A stretch of 64,000 nt of DNA, taken from Nissolia schottii. Lineage: Eukaryota; Streptophyta; Magnoliopsida; Fabales; Fabaceae. Made by a program: the position numbers and the translations under genes. Of this stretch, positions 52,901-64,000 are shown piece by piece. The notes under the pieces are model-generated. The model was not told the DNA's origin, searched no databases, and saw only the letters and a list, made by a program, of their open reading frames with translations. The stretch lies in NCBI GenBank assembly GCA_003254905.1, contig QANU01107820.1, forward strand, positions 374,880-438,879, written 5' to 3'. Each line of letters opens with the position of its first letter. Positions within the stretch are counted from its first letter, which is position 1.

Positions 52901-53044
52901 AAAAACAAAATTTATGTAATTGCATGCAAAATGGTTAATTAGTTCATAAAAGTAATCAAATCATGCATTGAAAAGATTGAAGTAAGCATTTGAGATTTCA
53001 ATTACCAAATTTTGAGAAATCCAATTCTCCAAAGAATCCTCCAT
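49981..53044 (-). CDS. bHLH transcription factor, bHLH18/19/20/25-NAI1 type (subgroup IVa)
   Basis: Four exons (53006-53044, 52288-52875, 50710-51045, 49981-50082) join in phase to give 354 residues. The short first exon reads MEDSLENWISQNL. The basic region is at about 177-195 (DHIMAERKRRQE) with the DNA-contact set His182, Glu186, Arg190. The loop and second helix follow across an intron (SATIPGLKR|MDKAYVLREAVNYM). A C-terminal ACT-like region (about 260-350) holds RIQCEKQKNILLKIHSLLG and ends in a DLVKNLREDLLEA helix. Related Arabidopsis proteins act in ER-body formation and jasmonate or iron responses; the target here is unknown. Odd residues: helix 1 reads EVTGCIIALSA where relatives usually have a charged pair before the ALSA motif. 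Intron 2 carries a MITE beside its donor, and the promoter holds another. Confidence 0.9.
50237..50336. repeat. Exact-length 50-bp tandem duplication in bHLH intron 3
   Basis: Two adjacent 50-bp units (50237-50286 and 50287-50336) that differ at only two or three bases, containing AATTTAGTCCTTGAAGTTGG. The text resembles a widespread plant transposon that contains TTTAGTCC, so intron 3 probably contains a small element. Confidence 0.75.
52144..52260. mobile_element. Short hAT-type MITE in bHLH intron 2
   Basis: 117 bp. The left end is AGGCTATCAAA; the right end read in reverse is AGGGCTATTAAA. Imperfect flanking repeats AGTGGTTA and AGTGGTAA suggest an 8-bp TSD. It contains AACGGGCCGGGTTAGCCCGTT, as in other elements here. 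It begins 28 nt after the donor of intron 2. Confidence 0.6.
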
Positions 53045-53304
53045 TTTTCCTTAACGATGAGAACTCCTAAAATGGGCCTTTATATAGCAACTTACACAGC
53101 AAAATATCATCTTTCTAGAAACCGTAAAAATTGAAATTTTTTTTCTCTTCTTCTTCTTCTTGCTTTCTAGCTATCTGTCCTTACGTGCAAACTTTTTTTT
53201 TATTTTTGTTATTTTTATTAAAGCATGTGATAAGTTCACATGCCAATAAAAAATATGGCCAATAATGCTATAGTCGGGGACAAAATTTTCCCAAATAAAA
53301 ATTA

Positions 53305-53479
53305 AGTGCTTTTGGTTTTAGTTTTTATTTTAAAAATTTTTTATTTTAAAGATTTTGTGAAGAAAATAGTAAAAATTATAAAATTCAATTTTTTATTTTT
53401 ATTTTCTAATTTTAATATTTCATTCATAAAATCATAAAAATAAAAAATTTTAAAAATAAAAACTAAAACCAATTACACT
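53305..53479. mobile_element. PIF/Harbinger (Tourist)-like MITE upstream of the bHLH gene
   Basis: 175 bp with inverted repeats of about 30 bp: AGTGCTTTTGGTTTTAG on the left against AGTGTAATTGGTTTTAG from the right. It is flanked by a 3-bp TTA duplication (53302-53304, 53480-53482), the hallmark of this superfamily. It lies 261 bp upstream of the bHLH start codon. Confidence 0.7.
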
Positions 53480-53482
53480 TTA

Positions 53483-54443
53483 AGATTGTTTGGCTAAAGG
53501 ACTACTCTTCACCATACCAAACTGGCAAAAAGTTATCAGGAAACAAACATTTCCACTGAGAGATATTAGAAAACGATTAATGAATAATTTAGTTTATATT
53601 GTACCATCCAACAATACATCGTGAATTTATTAAGTTCAATTATTGAGGGAATAACTTGTGGGAGTCCAGGACTGGCTAGAATAGGCAAGGCCGGACCCAC
53701 AAGACATCATATTTGAGTGTTATTTTCATACTATGTTGTATAGTGGCAATGATCCACACCATTAATTAATTCGTATAATATGACGTAGGGTTTTTTTAAT
53801 AAATTCTTTTAAGATACTTATTAAAAAATTTAATATGATAAAATTTTATTAAAAAATAAAAATTTAAAGCGTTTAATATATTAAAAATATATTTTTTCAA
53901 TGATAAATTTCTTTTAAATTTTTTTAATAATATCTAAAGACATTTGTTAATAAAACTTTATGCATATACGCACGTCAGTGTCACATTCAAATGAATTTAA
54001 CTTGTCTTTACGTCAAAATTTATACCATAATCATTATAAGACAGTAGTGTTTACGTAAAAAAATACAAGTGTTTAATGATTACACGACTTTTTTTTCTGG
54101 TGCATTGATTATACTTGACTAGTGATTAAGTGAGAAATTAGTTAAAAACAAAAAATAATTTTATTTCTTCATTTAATTTTATTTAAAAAGTTTAAAATAC
54201 TTTTATATTATTGAATCAACCTATTTAATTTTTTTAGTTTAGTTTTTATGTCGCGTTACTATAAAAAAGATTTACACTATCATCTAATCATCAGTTGTTA
54301 CATTAACAAAATTAGTTTCTATTTTAATTAATGGGTATGAAAATGAGTCACCTTAATTAGAAATTGATCATCTTAATTAAATTTATTATTATTGTTATGT
54401 GTTATGAAATGTTATATATTACCATTAATTAATAAGATAAACC

Positions 54444-54486
<43 letters not shown>

Positions 54487-57099
54487 AAGTAACAAATAAA
54501 TTAATGATAAAATATTATACTTGATTCTCTATCTATCTATTTATCTATATTTCTATCTATCTTTTATGTTGATTATTTTTTTTTTATTCTTTTTAAGTTT
54601 CAATTTTCTCACATGGTAAACTTGGTGCTTACCATCTTTTAGAGGTTGTTTGGAAACTGTTAAAAAATTTTATTTAGATCAAATATAAAAAATAGTTATT
54701 TAGGTATAACAAGGTCAGTTTTAAAATATAATCATGTAGTCCTTAAACTTTTAAAAATTATTTGTTATCACAACTAACAGTAAGTTTAATCCGATTCTCT
54801 GAAAAACTAATTGAATTTATCTCCTATCTTTTCACATTAGCTTTTCCTCTAATATTTTTTCAAGTTAGTGAAACTAATTTTAAACAGTTTCAAATAAAAA
54901 TCTTTATTAAATTTCAACTAGTTCACTTTTGTATGAACTAACGTAATTGAATTTATTTTGTACTATGTTATAATGACTTTTTTAAATAAGCTTTCAAAAA
55001 ACTATTAAACTATTTTCTTTTTTCTTCTTTCATTGTACGTGTTTGTTTTTATTTTATCAATCTTTTATGTTAATTTTTTTTTTCATAAACCACAAGTATT
55101 TATTGTCTATCAAACTCCAATTAATTTTAGTTAAATTGGCCCACTATAAGATAAATTTTTCATAAAACTAGTTTTCTCTTTACACATCACTTAAATCCAA
55201 GATTTATTACATAATATTGACAAATGTTGTGCCAACCAATCATTTATTTATTTATTTATTGTTGACGTGACATAATATTTAATTATTTAAATAATAAATG
55301 TTAAAATTATTGCAATTTTTCTCATATTATATTCTTTAAATTTTCTAAAAATACTTATTTGTAATTGTCGCAACTTGCCTTAACTAATATGAGAAAAATG
55401 ACAATAATTTTGACACTCGTCATTTAGATATTGCACCATGTCAATTTTAAATTAAATGGTGAGTCTTGTGATGCCTCTAGGAGTATTATGTCTTCTCATT
55501 CTGAATGAAAAAAAAAAGATTTAACATTGTATTAACTTAAAAACTATCTAATAACTATAAGAATATATAGTTTTTTTAATTTTTATTTTCAAAAGACAAA
55601 TTCCCAAATTATATAATTAATATTTATGGTTTTTTTCAATTGTTTTAGTTCAAATTTAGGGATTTGATTTTTGAAAATAAACTTAGAGAAACTATATAAT
55701 CAAATATAAATTAAGATTTCATTATAAATATTCTTATAATTATTTGACAACCGTTAAGTTAATACAATGTTAAATTGTATTTTTATTCCTAGGGGCACCA
55801 TAGAATCCAACTATGATAATTGTCATAGTTTAAATATTTAATTCAAAAATTTAAAAATTAGATGTCCTCTATGTCAAATGGTAGATGCTCTTTTTTGAAA
55901 AAAATATTTGTTGATTGAGTAATTCAAGTGAGGTGTCGGTTTTGCTTTAAACAATCGTAAATTTGAAAAGAAAAAAAAAACAATAAGTAAAAATAATGGG
56001 TTCAGTTTGAACTTTCGAGTTGAGCAACTCAATTTAATTCGACGAACGCTCGTATATAACTATAACAATCCAAACAAATTGTATTGCCGTCGTAAACATT
56101 TTGACTAACTAAAATTCTTGTTCACTTAGTAATTGATAGAATTAATCAATATCCATTACCGAAGTTGTCAAACTCGAAAGTTTAAGTAAACTCGTGGAGT
56201 CTCAGTAAACTCCAATCGCAAACTCGTATGAGTTTACATACGTAAAAAAATATGTTATAAGCAATATAATTAGGAACTAAACTTGATCAAATATTGTATT
56301 TATAATTGAAATTAATGCTAACTTTAAATTAAATTAATGAAAAAAATCATAAAATACACCTTAATGCATGACACTTAGTGGTCATGTCATATTTTATTCA
56401 GTATCTGTATTATTTTATAGTTCAATAAAACATATCTCAATTATGATAAATATATGAAATTAGCTAAATAAACTCAATATGTATTATCTAATATAAACAA
56501 TGTTAGGTAAGTATCTAACAAAGCTACAAAATGTGTACATTTTGAGGTAAACTTATAAATTTGTAGGTAGATTTTAACTCGTAAACTCACTAGTAGAATC
56601 GAGAGTTTACTTAAACGCGTATGAGTTTACCAAAAAAGAGCTTACATAAGTGTTAACTCGTTTTGTGTAGTAACGTTTTGTGTAGTAAAATCGTAAAAGT
56701 TTACGAGTTAACTCGAGAGTTTAACAACCATGTCCATTACCATCATAAAAAATGTCATGGCCTGCAAAACTGAACCTTTTAGTAACTATCTAATATGACA
56801 TATAAACAAAAAAAAAAAAATTGAGTAGAAGGGATTTGAAATTACTAATTAGACAAACTAGTTTAAGTTCAAGTTTCTTCTATGTATAAGGAAAAACAGT
56901 AGAAAAGCTCTTTTACACTCTTTTTAAGATAAACATTGTGACTTCTTTCATTAACAAAAATGCCTTGTAATAGACAAAGAAATACACCACTAATAGTATC
57001 CATAGCCCACGAGGCTCAACAAGCCCCTTATTTATTTATAGAAAAAAAAGTAATCAACTCAAACCAATTAAGGGAAAAATTAAAATTACCAATTATAAC
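53483..57099. other. Long AT-rich intergenic region, no gene seen
   Basis: No convincing frame. A (TA)n microsatellite lies at 54446-54480. A stretch rich in AACTCG and CGAGTT with internal symmetry (about 56165-56735: ACTCGTAT.AGTTTAC and its reverse) suggests a degraded inverted-repeat element. Confidence 0.45.
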
Positions 57100-57836
57100 C
57101 AAGCCTTAACACATCATATTCATACGGTCCTACCATTGATAACCCGCATCCTTTGGTCGAAGAGGACATTGATCAAATAAAGCCCAGTTTAGACTTGATA
57201 CCTTGAGATTTGGAAAATTTGATAACCATTCTGCACCAATTAGAATCTCAGAATCCTGTCCAACCTGCTACGAGATTTTCCCATGAACTGCATAAACTTG
57301 CAACTAATCATCAGCATATCAAACAAACACATGGACTCATTCTCAAAACTCCCTAATGCCAACGTTTACAAATATGCCACCCTTTCTCTCCTTAGGGCAG
57401 ATAACTTTCATTGAAGTCCCCAATAAAATTGTTGGACCATCAGCAACTCCTCCGATATTTTTTAAAGCTCATTCCATACAATTCGTTTTTCTTGCCTCTA
57501 ATGTGCATCACAAAAAAAAAAAAGCGCCTTCAAGATCTGTCTCATGTAGTTTGCCTTACTCATACATCAATCTTCTTTCTTTCGCAACTGATACGTCAAA
57601 CACAAGATCCTTATCCCAAATACACAAAAGTCTGCTACCACCGTTAACCACCCCTGCAACTTCCCACAAAAGATCATCTTAACCCCAAAGTCTCTTCATA
57701 AAACTCCTCTCCAAGCTTGATTTCTTTGTTTCAACTATGTCAATAAAATCCAATCCCTTTGATTCACAATTCTCCTGAACATTGGTATCTTCCCCATTTT
57801 TTCGAGGCCCCTCTCATTCTAAGAAACAATATTCAT
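57100..57836 (-). pseudogene. LINE ORF2 endonuclease fragment
   Basis: On the minus strand the start reads MNIVS-stop-NERGLEKMG, matching the canonical plant LINE endonuclease start MNIVSWN.RGL with the tryptophan codon turned to TAG. Further on, in other frames, come DFIDIVETKKSSLERSFMKR and the GGSRLLCIWDKDL segment. Stops and frameshifts are frequent. Reverse transcriptase does not follow, so the element is truncated at about 57100. Confidence 0.75.
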
Positions 57837-58860
57837 GTTACAATGATTTTAATTCCCCTTGTGAGATGCATATCTGGCACTAACTTTCCTTGGCGTGACA
57901 AAGAAAGGTAGTGGTCTGATTTCTTAAGTTTTTGTTATTCCTTGCCTTTGTTTTTTCATTGTCTTTCTGCAATTATTAACACCGTGTGATCCTCGTTGTT
58001 TGTGACAAACCCAATTTTCTTCAGGAGATTCCAACTTCTACTGCCCACTGTCATGGGATCAATGTTGTCATCATCAGATTTAGTTTCATTGATAGAATCA
58101 TGCTCATTATTCTAACCTTCATTGAACTCATCTTCTTTAGATAGATGTGGTGTGAACAATGGAGTTTCTATGACGATTTCTTGAATGTCTTCAACAGGAA
58201 ACTCAGTGGATTGCAATTCTGTTGGCTACTTGAATGTGTCTGTGTTCTGAGTGTCAATTAGGTTGTAGGTTTCATCATCTCTCTTACCATTAATATCCAG
58301 ACCTAGATTCTATTCATTGGCCCAACTTAGAAACAATTTTTGGTTCAAACCCAGGTGGAAAATCGTGGGACATTGTCACGCCCCAACTTAGGAAGTGACC
58401 ACACGTAGGGCTACTGCCCTACGAAAGCTCTGAAGTAGCATACTAAACATGTATTAAATGCTTATAATGATAAAATGACTTTATTTATTAAAAACTAATT
58501 GAATTACTGTTTGAACTGAAAAATAATGAGTTTACATAATATTAATGTCTGAAAAAGAAATACATAAATACTAATAAGGACCCTGCCCTAGGTGTAGGGA
58601 GCATGATTGTAACTACTCAGGTAGTCTCCACTGCAAAGCGGAGCATACCACTGACGTTTGAAATCCTGTTCACTAGACTAAGGGACTGTTCTCACTATCC
58701 TCGGCCGAATTTGAAAATGTTATCGACAGAGAGGTGAGTTGTCAACTTAGTGGTGGGTACCTCGGTACCACTCAACTACCACATACTGCATATAATGGCA
58801 TATAGATACATACATGTATACTGAAGAAACAAGTATGGAAATTAAAGCATACATACATAC

Positions 58861-58895
<35 letters not shown>

Positions 58896-58930
58896 CATAT
58901 ATACATATACATATATATATATATATATAT

Positions 58931-58968
<38 letters not shown>

Positions 58969-61786
58969 CTGATGTCTAAAAGGAACTAAATAACTGGATA
59001 AACTACGCAAATAACTGGAAAGTAAAATTGTACGTATGCCCACGTCCTTGGTAGAGGAGCACAATTCAAGGGAGCCATAGTTTGACCTCACTTCACCAGG
59101 ATACATCCGAGCGATTCCAATACACATGCAACCCGGATATCTGTGAGGGTATGCATACCCTAAGTCTGAGGAGCCTGGTGCTCAGGGGTCTGATAAGGCA
59201 CGCATGCCGAAATTAAGGAGCTTAAAGCTCATATCTATCTACTGCTGGGTCTGGGTTACGAGATCGTAGGATCTCATACTGTTCTAGGTCATCTATCCTA
59301 AAATCTACTATTCGTGAAGTCTTTTAGGGAGTTGTCTTTAATTGCCATGTTGTTAAGGCCTAAGGCTACTGATTATGACAAGTGTGTCCTACTTAGTTAA
59401 TCGTGTTTATTAGTACGGAATCAATGACTAAGGTCCCACACTTAGGACAGGATTCCTAGGTAAGAGTGGTACATCACAAATGGATATCTTAAGTACTATG
59501 TCTTGCCTTAGCCAGAACCTACTCCTTGTTAGGGTCCATGCCTTAACTGGAGTCTTTAATTTAGGTCTTATTATATAAGCCTAACCAAGCAATTCTAAGG
59601 AATATCATGTCTAAGAGTCTAGGTCTCTGTCCTAACATAGCATGACATAGCATATCATAGTATAACATAAGCATAAACATATGACATATAATATATCACA
59701 CAAGCATGGCATCTATTGGACACGTATATGAATAACTAAGTAACTACTAGCATGCTATGACACAACTGACTCTATTGATGAACCACCAAAGTGGGACCAT
59801 CGATGCACTGTGATTGCCACTCATCTGGAATATCGCGAAAAGGAAGAACGCTAGCAGTGTGGCGTTGGCACCTGGAAAGCCAACAAACCACCAAAAATCC
59901 ATAAAGAAATCTTTTAACTGACAGGCCCCACAATAGCAATCTAGCATTGCTACGGCATTCCAACATCGCCACGACGTCTTGCGGACTACCGTGGGCCACC
60001 ACCAACACGGTGGCCATGCCAAGGCCTACTACCCTAGGCCATCCTAAAAAGGACTAGCTACCTACCTAGGTGAAGACTTTGTATCTTCACAAGAGGGAGA
60101 GAAGAAAAATTAGCAGAAACTTGTTCTAAGAGAGTAGAAGAGTCTGAAGCTCTAAGCAAGTTGTAATGGGGGAAGGAGAGCTCTATTTATAGAAGAAGGG
60201 ATGACCAAAGGAGCGGGTCGGGCCCCCAAAAATGTGGATCTAAAGAAAAACGTAGAGCTGAGTTTGGCGCGTATCTTGCGCGAGTTGCTTATGTCTTGCG
60301 CAAGACACAATTTGTCATGCATATCGCGCGAGACTTGGCCCTTTTGTTTTTTTAACGGTATTCATAAACATAGATGCAGACTTCTGACTTAGGCTGCCTA
60401 TGTGCTCTTCAAATTCAAGCTTATTTTGCTGGGCCCTTATGAGGTCAGCCCAAGCTTCCCAAGTCCTTCTATCATTACTAACCCACATGGTATCCCCACT
60501 ACTTTCTCTTTCCTTAGCCATCTGCGCAATGATTAAATCTATCGACTTGTATTGGGAACGTGCCCCCCATCATTGTTGCATCCCACCCAATTCTCAACAT
60601 TGATGGTTTCATTTTGTGTATCATAGGTTGGGGTAGAGCCATTTAGAATTCCATCATCATTGCTATTTAGTTCATTGTCTCCCTTAGCCAACTCAACACC
60701 CATTCTTGGATGTTTACTGGTCTAGGACCAGCCACCAACGACCCCATGGCTACCATGATCAAAACTGTCTTTACCCCATCCAAGACCAACATTGCAATTT
60801 TCTTATTCAACTTTTTCATTATCCCTTTCTTTGTTACCTCCCACTTCCTTCACAAACACACCACAACCATAGCCACCCAAGGACAAGTATATCTTCTCAT
60901 CAATTTTGTTCATCATTGTGGTATCAATGACAATTTAAGTCATGCTCATTGATGCACCTTTCAAAGTTTCTTCATCAATTTGCACCACATCCCCCAAAGT
61001 CTCCCTAATGTATTGAAATTTTGTTTTAGACCAGACAATTGGAGGGATGTCATGACACCCAAGCCATGTTCTTCATGTTGAGCAAACGACTTCTTTTGTC
61101 CAAGGCCTGACCCCATCAATATGAGCCAACAATAACTCTATTCCTTCTACCAAAGCATCATTCATATCCTTAACATATTCAAATGTTAATAAGACTTTGA
61201 ACCATCCCAAGCTTTAGATAATGGAAACAATACTCCATTCCTCAAGTAATTTGTTAGATAGTTCTTCATGGTTGATAGGCATAGCTGAAGTACCCACCAA
61301 GGATCTTCCCATCCACTTTATGTTGTCCATAGACTTTTCTTCTTGCACCGCTCTTGTCTTAGGAAATTCCAACTCATGCTCTTGATTCATAAAGTTTGTT
61401 ACCACTTCTTTTCTCCTCCATATTTTCTTTCTTATGTTGTTTTGATTTTGATTTATGCTCGAGTTTACCTTTGATTTGTAGTTTGACAGTTTGTTTGTTG
61501 AATTGAGGTTGATCCTTACGCGGTTTCACCATCTTGTCTCTTGCAACATCCATTGTTATTTTTAATCTCTTAATGATTGCCCCATTTAGTTCTCTTGGCC
61601 TTTTCTGCTTCTTTCTTGACAATAAAACCCACGAAACCATATCTTGTATTCCCAAACCTTCTTCTTCCAAATGGTATGTGGATCTCTGTTACCCTTCCAG
61701 AGAGTCTAAATAATTGGTATAACCATCTTATAGTGATTGCCCCTAGAAAATTATCCATGAACCAACCAAACCCTTTCATCCTTTTT
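57837..61786 (-). pseudogene. LINE ORF1 relic with RRM, split by an LTR
   Basis: Minus strand, from 61786 leftwards. First comes an RNA-recognition-motif-like domain (FGWFMDNFLGAITIRWLYQL, then EIHIPFGRR and YGFVGFIV), then a lysine-rich region. A frame at 60521-60384 ends LSQKS. After the solo LTR (58374-60378) the text resumes in frame as HDFPPGFEPK, a motif seen in plant LINE ORF1-like proteins. Frameshifts separate the pieces. It would have supplied the RNA-binding ORF1 protein. Confidence 0.65.
58374..60378 (-). mobile_element. Solo LTR, 2005 bp, inside the LINE
   Basis: It starts TGTCACGCCCCAACTT and ends CATAGATGCA. The 5-bp flanks are GACAT (58369-58373) and GACTT (60379-60383), one mismatch. 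Removing it with one flank restores an open LINE reading (LSQKS-HDFPPGFEP). A minus-strand TATAAATA box lies at 60184-60191. Upstream of it the U3 has CpG-rich dyads CTTGCGCGAG (60275), CTTGCGCAAG (60295) and TCGCGCGAG (60324). It is the same family as the LTR at 4566-6057 (shared end and the TTAGCCAGAA stretch). It also holds a long TA/CA microsatellite (58855-58967). Confidence 0.75.
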
Positions 61787-61975
61787 TGTTAAGATATTTA
61801 TCTATCTTATCTTAAATTGTTTTAAGTTTATCTTAGTTTGGTTAACCTATAAACAAGTGTTGGCTCCTTTGTACTTAACATTAAGAATACACAACTATCA
61901 ATAATATTATTCTCAATTATTCTTTATCTCTTATATTTCATGTGGCTTATCATCGTTCACCCATGATACTTAACA
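61787..61975 (+). mobile_element. TRIM-like element, first LTR (189 bp)
   Basis: TGTTAAGATATT ... ACTTAACA, with inverted ends TGTTAA/TTAACA. It contains a CCTATAAACAAGTGTTGGCT core shared with the LTR at 63286-63539. It is followed at once by TGGTATCAAAGTC, a primer-binding site for initiator methionine tRNA. Confidence 0.8.
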
Positions 61976-62318
61976 TGGTATCAAAGTCATGTCATCCGCC
62001 ATGACCTATGTATCAACCATGTCTCCCTCTGGAATATTTTCACATAGTCTCGTTTTGCTTCTTCTACTCTGAGTTTAATTTTTCTATTTTCACTCTCCAC
62101 AATAACTATTCACTGCCCTTTCCAGGTTTCTAGCTTCATGACCTCTACAAAGCCATACTTGTTGCCTATAGTTGGTTCCTCCAAACACAGATTGTTGCCT
62201 TTATCAGGTTTTGCTCAACACAAATCATTATTGGTTTTGCTAGGCCTCTACTAGCTCTGCACTTTGGTTTCCAAACTCAAAATGGTTTTGTCAACACCTA
62301 CTTGAGTTTGAAGGAGGA
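61976..62318 (+). mobile_element. TRIM internal region 1 (343 bp)
   Basis: It begins with the primer-binding site and ends with a polypurine tract GAAGGAGGA before the next LTR. No gag or pol. It contains weak repeats of TTGTTGCCT...GGTT, as in internal region 2. Confidence 0.7.
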
Positions 62319-62596
62319 TGTTAAGAAATTTTTCTATCTTAACGGTTAAGATATTTACTTATTTTACCTTTCCTATCTTAATGGTTAAGATATTTGTCCA
62401 CATTAAGTTTTATCGTGATTGGTTTTTATCATTATTATTTGAATCAATTGTTATCTATAACAGGCCTATAAATAGGCATACCATTCATTGTAAATAAGCA
62501 CATTCAAAAATAGAATACATAATACAATTTTTATTGTCTATAGTTTCTCTCTTGTCTTTCCTTGTCCCTATCCTCACTCTCCTACAATGTTTAACA
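62319..62596 (+). mobile_element. TRIM-like element, middle LTR (278 bp)
   Basis: TGTTAAGAAATT ... GTTTAACA, with CCTATAAATAGGC as TATA box, followed by TAGTATCAAAGCC, a second primer-binding site. It is diverged from the two outer LTRs, which resemble each other more. Confidence 0.75.
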
Positions 62597-63285
62597 TAGT
62601 ATCAAAGCCATGGTTCCCGCCTTGAACCTTTTACCTATTTCCTCTACCTTAGAGCCTCTCTTCTAGGCTCTCCACGAAAGAAAAAATATCTTTGTTGCCA
62701 CTTCTAACTATTTCACCACTTTTCATTCTCCACATAATCTCTATCCATTGTCGTCTTCAATACACAACCTTCCAGATCTCCATTTATTACACAGCCACCC
62801 GTTGTCTTCAGCTGGTTATGCCCAGTCACCTGTTGCCTTTGCTGGTTACTCCCATTCACTTTTGCCTTTACTGGTTACGTCCAGTCACTCATTGTCTTTG
62901 CTGGTTTCGCCTAGCTTAGATCGCTGCCTCTGCTAGTTCTGCCCAGCGCAGTCTCAATATTGTCTTTGCTGCCTCCACGCAATCTTGATGTTACCTTTAT
63001 TGCCTCCGTACAGTCATTACTTATGCTGATTTCGCCAAGTCCACACTTGTTACTTTTGCTAGTTACGCTCAGCCCATCAGTTTCGTCTAGTAAACCCTGT
63101 TTTTGCACAAGTTTCTCTGTTGTTCCTATTTACGTATAGACTCGACACCCTACTTCCGTACAGGTCCAAACTCTTGTTGCCACCCCTGCCTCCGTGCAGA
63201 CACCCATTGTCGCACCTGCATTCCTACCTATCTCCATTTAATTGTAAGAAGCTTAAATCTCGATGAGCTTTATCTTGAGGGAGGG
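62597..63285 (+). mobile_element. TRIM internal region 2 with about 33-bp repeats
   Basis: Non-coding. It contains about eight degenerate units like TTGCCTTTGCTGGTTACGCC plus CAGTCAC (62800-63080), and ends with a polypurine tract (CTTGAGGGAGGG). Confidence 0.65.
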
Positions 63286-63539
63286 TGTTAAGAATAATTT
63301 AAGAGATTCTGATAAGATATTTTCCTATCTTAATTGTTAAGATATTTACCTATCTTAACTGTTAAGATATGTTTGGTTACATTCTGATTTATCATTTAAT
63401 GTGCCTAACCTATAAGTAAGTGTTGGCTCCTTTATACTTAACATTAAGAACACACGGCCATCAATAATATTATTCTCAGTTATTTTTTTATCTCTTATAT
63501 TTCTTGTGGTTAATCACCATTCACATACCATGCTTAACA
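63286..63539 (+). mobile_element. TRIM-like element, third LTR (254 bp)
   Basis: TGTTAAGAATAA ... TGCTTAACA. It shares CTATAAGTAAGTGTTGGCTC and the ATCAATAATATTATTCTCA segment with the first LTR. After it comes CTTTTGG, which matches the CTTTTT before the first LTR and suggests a 5-bp TSD CTTTT with one extra T. Confidence 0.8.
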
Positions 63540-64000
63540 CTTTTGGTTACACTAAAGTTCAGTCTTTTCTAGAAGTTCAAAATTTGTTCTCATTAACCTA
63601 GTAAAGTTTTTTGTATAAGAATTAGTATAAGAAAATTTTATTTTTGTATTTAATCAACATGGCTCAGGTCAAATTAATTATAATATGGTGGAGTCAATAT
63701 ATATAATAGTATAGACTTAGACCGAAAAATAGAAAAGCCTCTTCGAATAACTAGCTAGAACATGATTTGTATTGAAAACATATACAAGCCAAACAAATAA
63801 GATAACAAATCTATTTTTCGAAGTACTTGTATTTAGGATGGGGTAAATTGGACTAAAGAGTTATTATATTGAGTACGATATTTTTTTTCATTTTTTATTT
63901 TAAAGAAGAGCACAAATGTTACTCTTAAAATAAAAGGGACAAGGACAAAGACCAATTATAGGTGGAAAAAAAAAAGTATAAGTGGTTGACATAAAATAAA
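63540..64000. other. Window end, no gene seen
   Basis: The first about 100 bp may be further upstream LINE sequence (minus strand); the rest is AT-rich without coding signal. Confidence 0.35.

Noticed and set aside
58747-59127. 126-codon frame with an Ile/Tyr run
   Set aside because: Generated by the TA/CA microsatellite inside a solo LTR.
62692-63291. Several 60-75 codon frames rich in Leu/Ser/Cys
   Set aside because: Products of the 33-bp repeats in the TRIM internal region.

Overview
The window looks like a dicot nuclear genome, most likely a papilionoid (soybean- or bean-like) legume. It is AT-rich, its genes carry GT-AG introns, and they sit in long gene-poor stretches full of retrotransposons, MITEs and microsatellites. 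The legume placement rests on overall feel of gene and repeat sequence and is an inference. One assembly gap (451 N, 11137-11587) and two single N's are present.

Five protein genes can be rebuilt exon by exon. Four are intact with in-phase canonical splice sites: a chloroplast STR4A-type rhodanese-like protein (17338-20907, minus), the meiotic crossover protein ZIP4/SPO22 (21380-25739, minus, 941 aa), cytochrome c (47422-48779, minus, 113 aa) and a bHLH factor of the bHLH18/19/20/25-NAI1 type (49981-53044, minus, 354 aa). The fifth, a BIR1-type LRR receptor kinase (38181-40362, plus, about 614 aa), has no splice acceptor where its family normally has one and carries several substitutions in conserved kinase motifs. 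It may be a decaying or altered copy. The Arabidopsis homologues of ZIP4 and BIR1 are neighbours (At5g48390 and At5g48380), so this looks like conserved microsynteny stretched by repeats. The genes otherwise have unrelated jobs and form no pathway.

Region by region: 0-17 kb is transposon territory. It holds a MITE, a 29-bp minisatellite, a LINE RNase H scrap, a SINE with 20-bp target-site duplication (TSD), a stack of solo LTRs (two with perfect 5-bp TSDs), a tandem 646-bp duplication and a dead Ty1/copia 3' end. 17-26 kb is the compact STR4A-ZIP4 gene pair. 26-37 kb is intergenic, with an 802-bp Mutator-like element (9-bp TSD) and a three-copy 370-bp tandem repeat just upstream of BIR1. 37-41 kb is BIR1. 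41-46 kb holds a LINE relic and a hAT-type element with a perfect 8-bp TSD. 47-53 kb is cytochrome c and the bHLH gene. 57-64 kb is a nested wreck: a minus-strand LINE split by a 2.0-kb solo LTR and by a miniature retrotransposon with three LTRs.

The strongest unexplained signal is in the U3 of the solo LTR at 6743-8651. It has eleven exact copies of a 9-bp CpG-rich near-palindrome (CGCTSAGCG), spaced 21-22 bp within blocks and lying just upstream of a TATA box. No wholly new biological system was identified. All family names come from recognition of residues and motifs by eye; no database search was possible.
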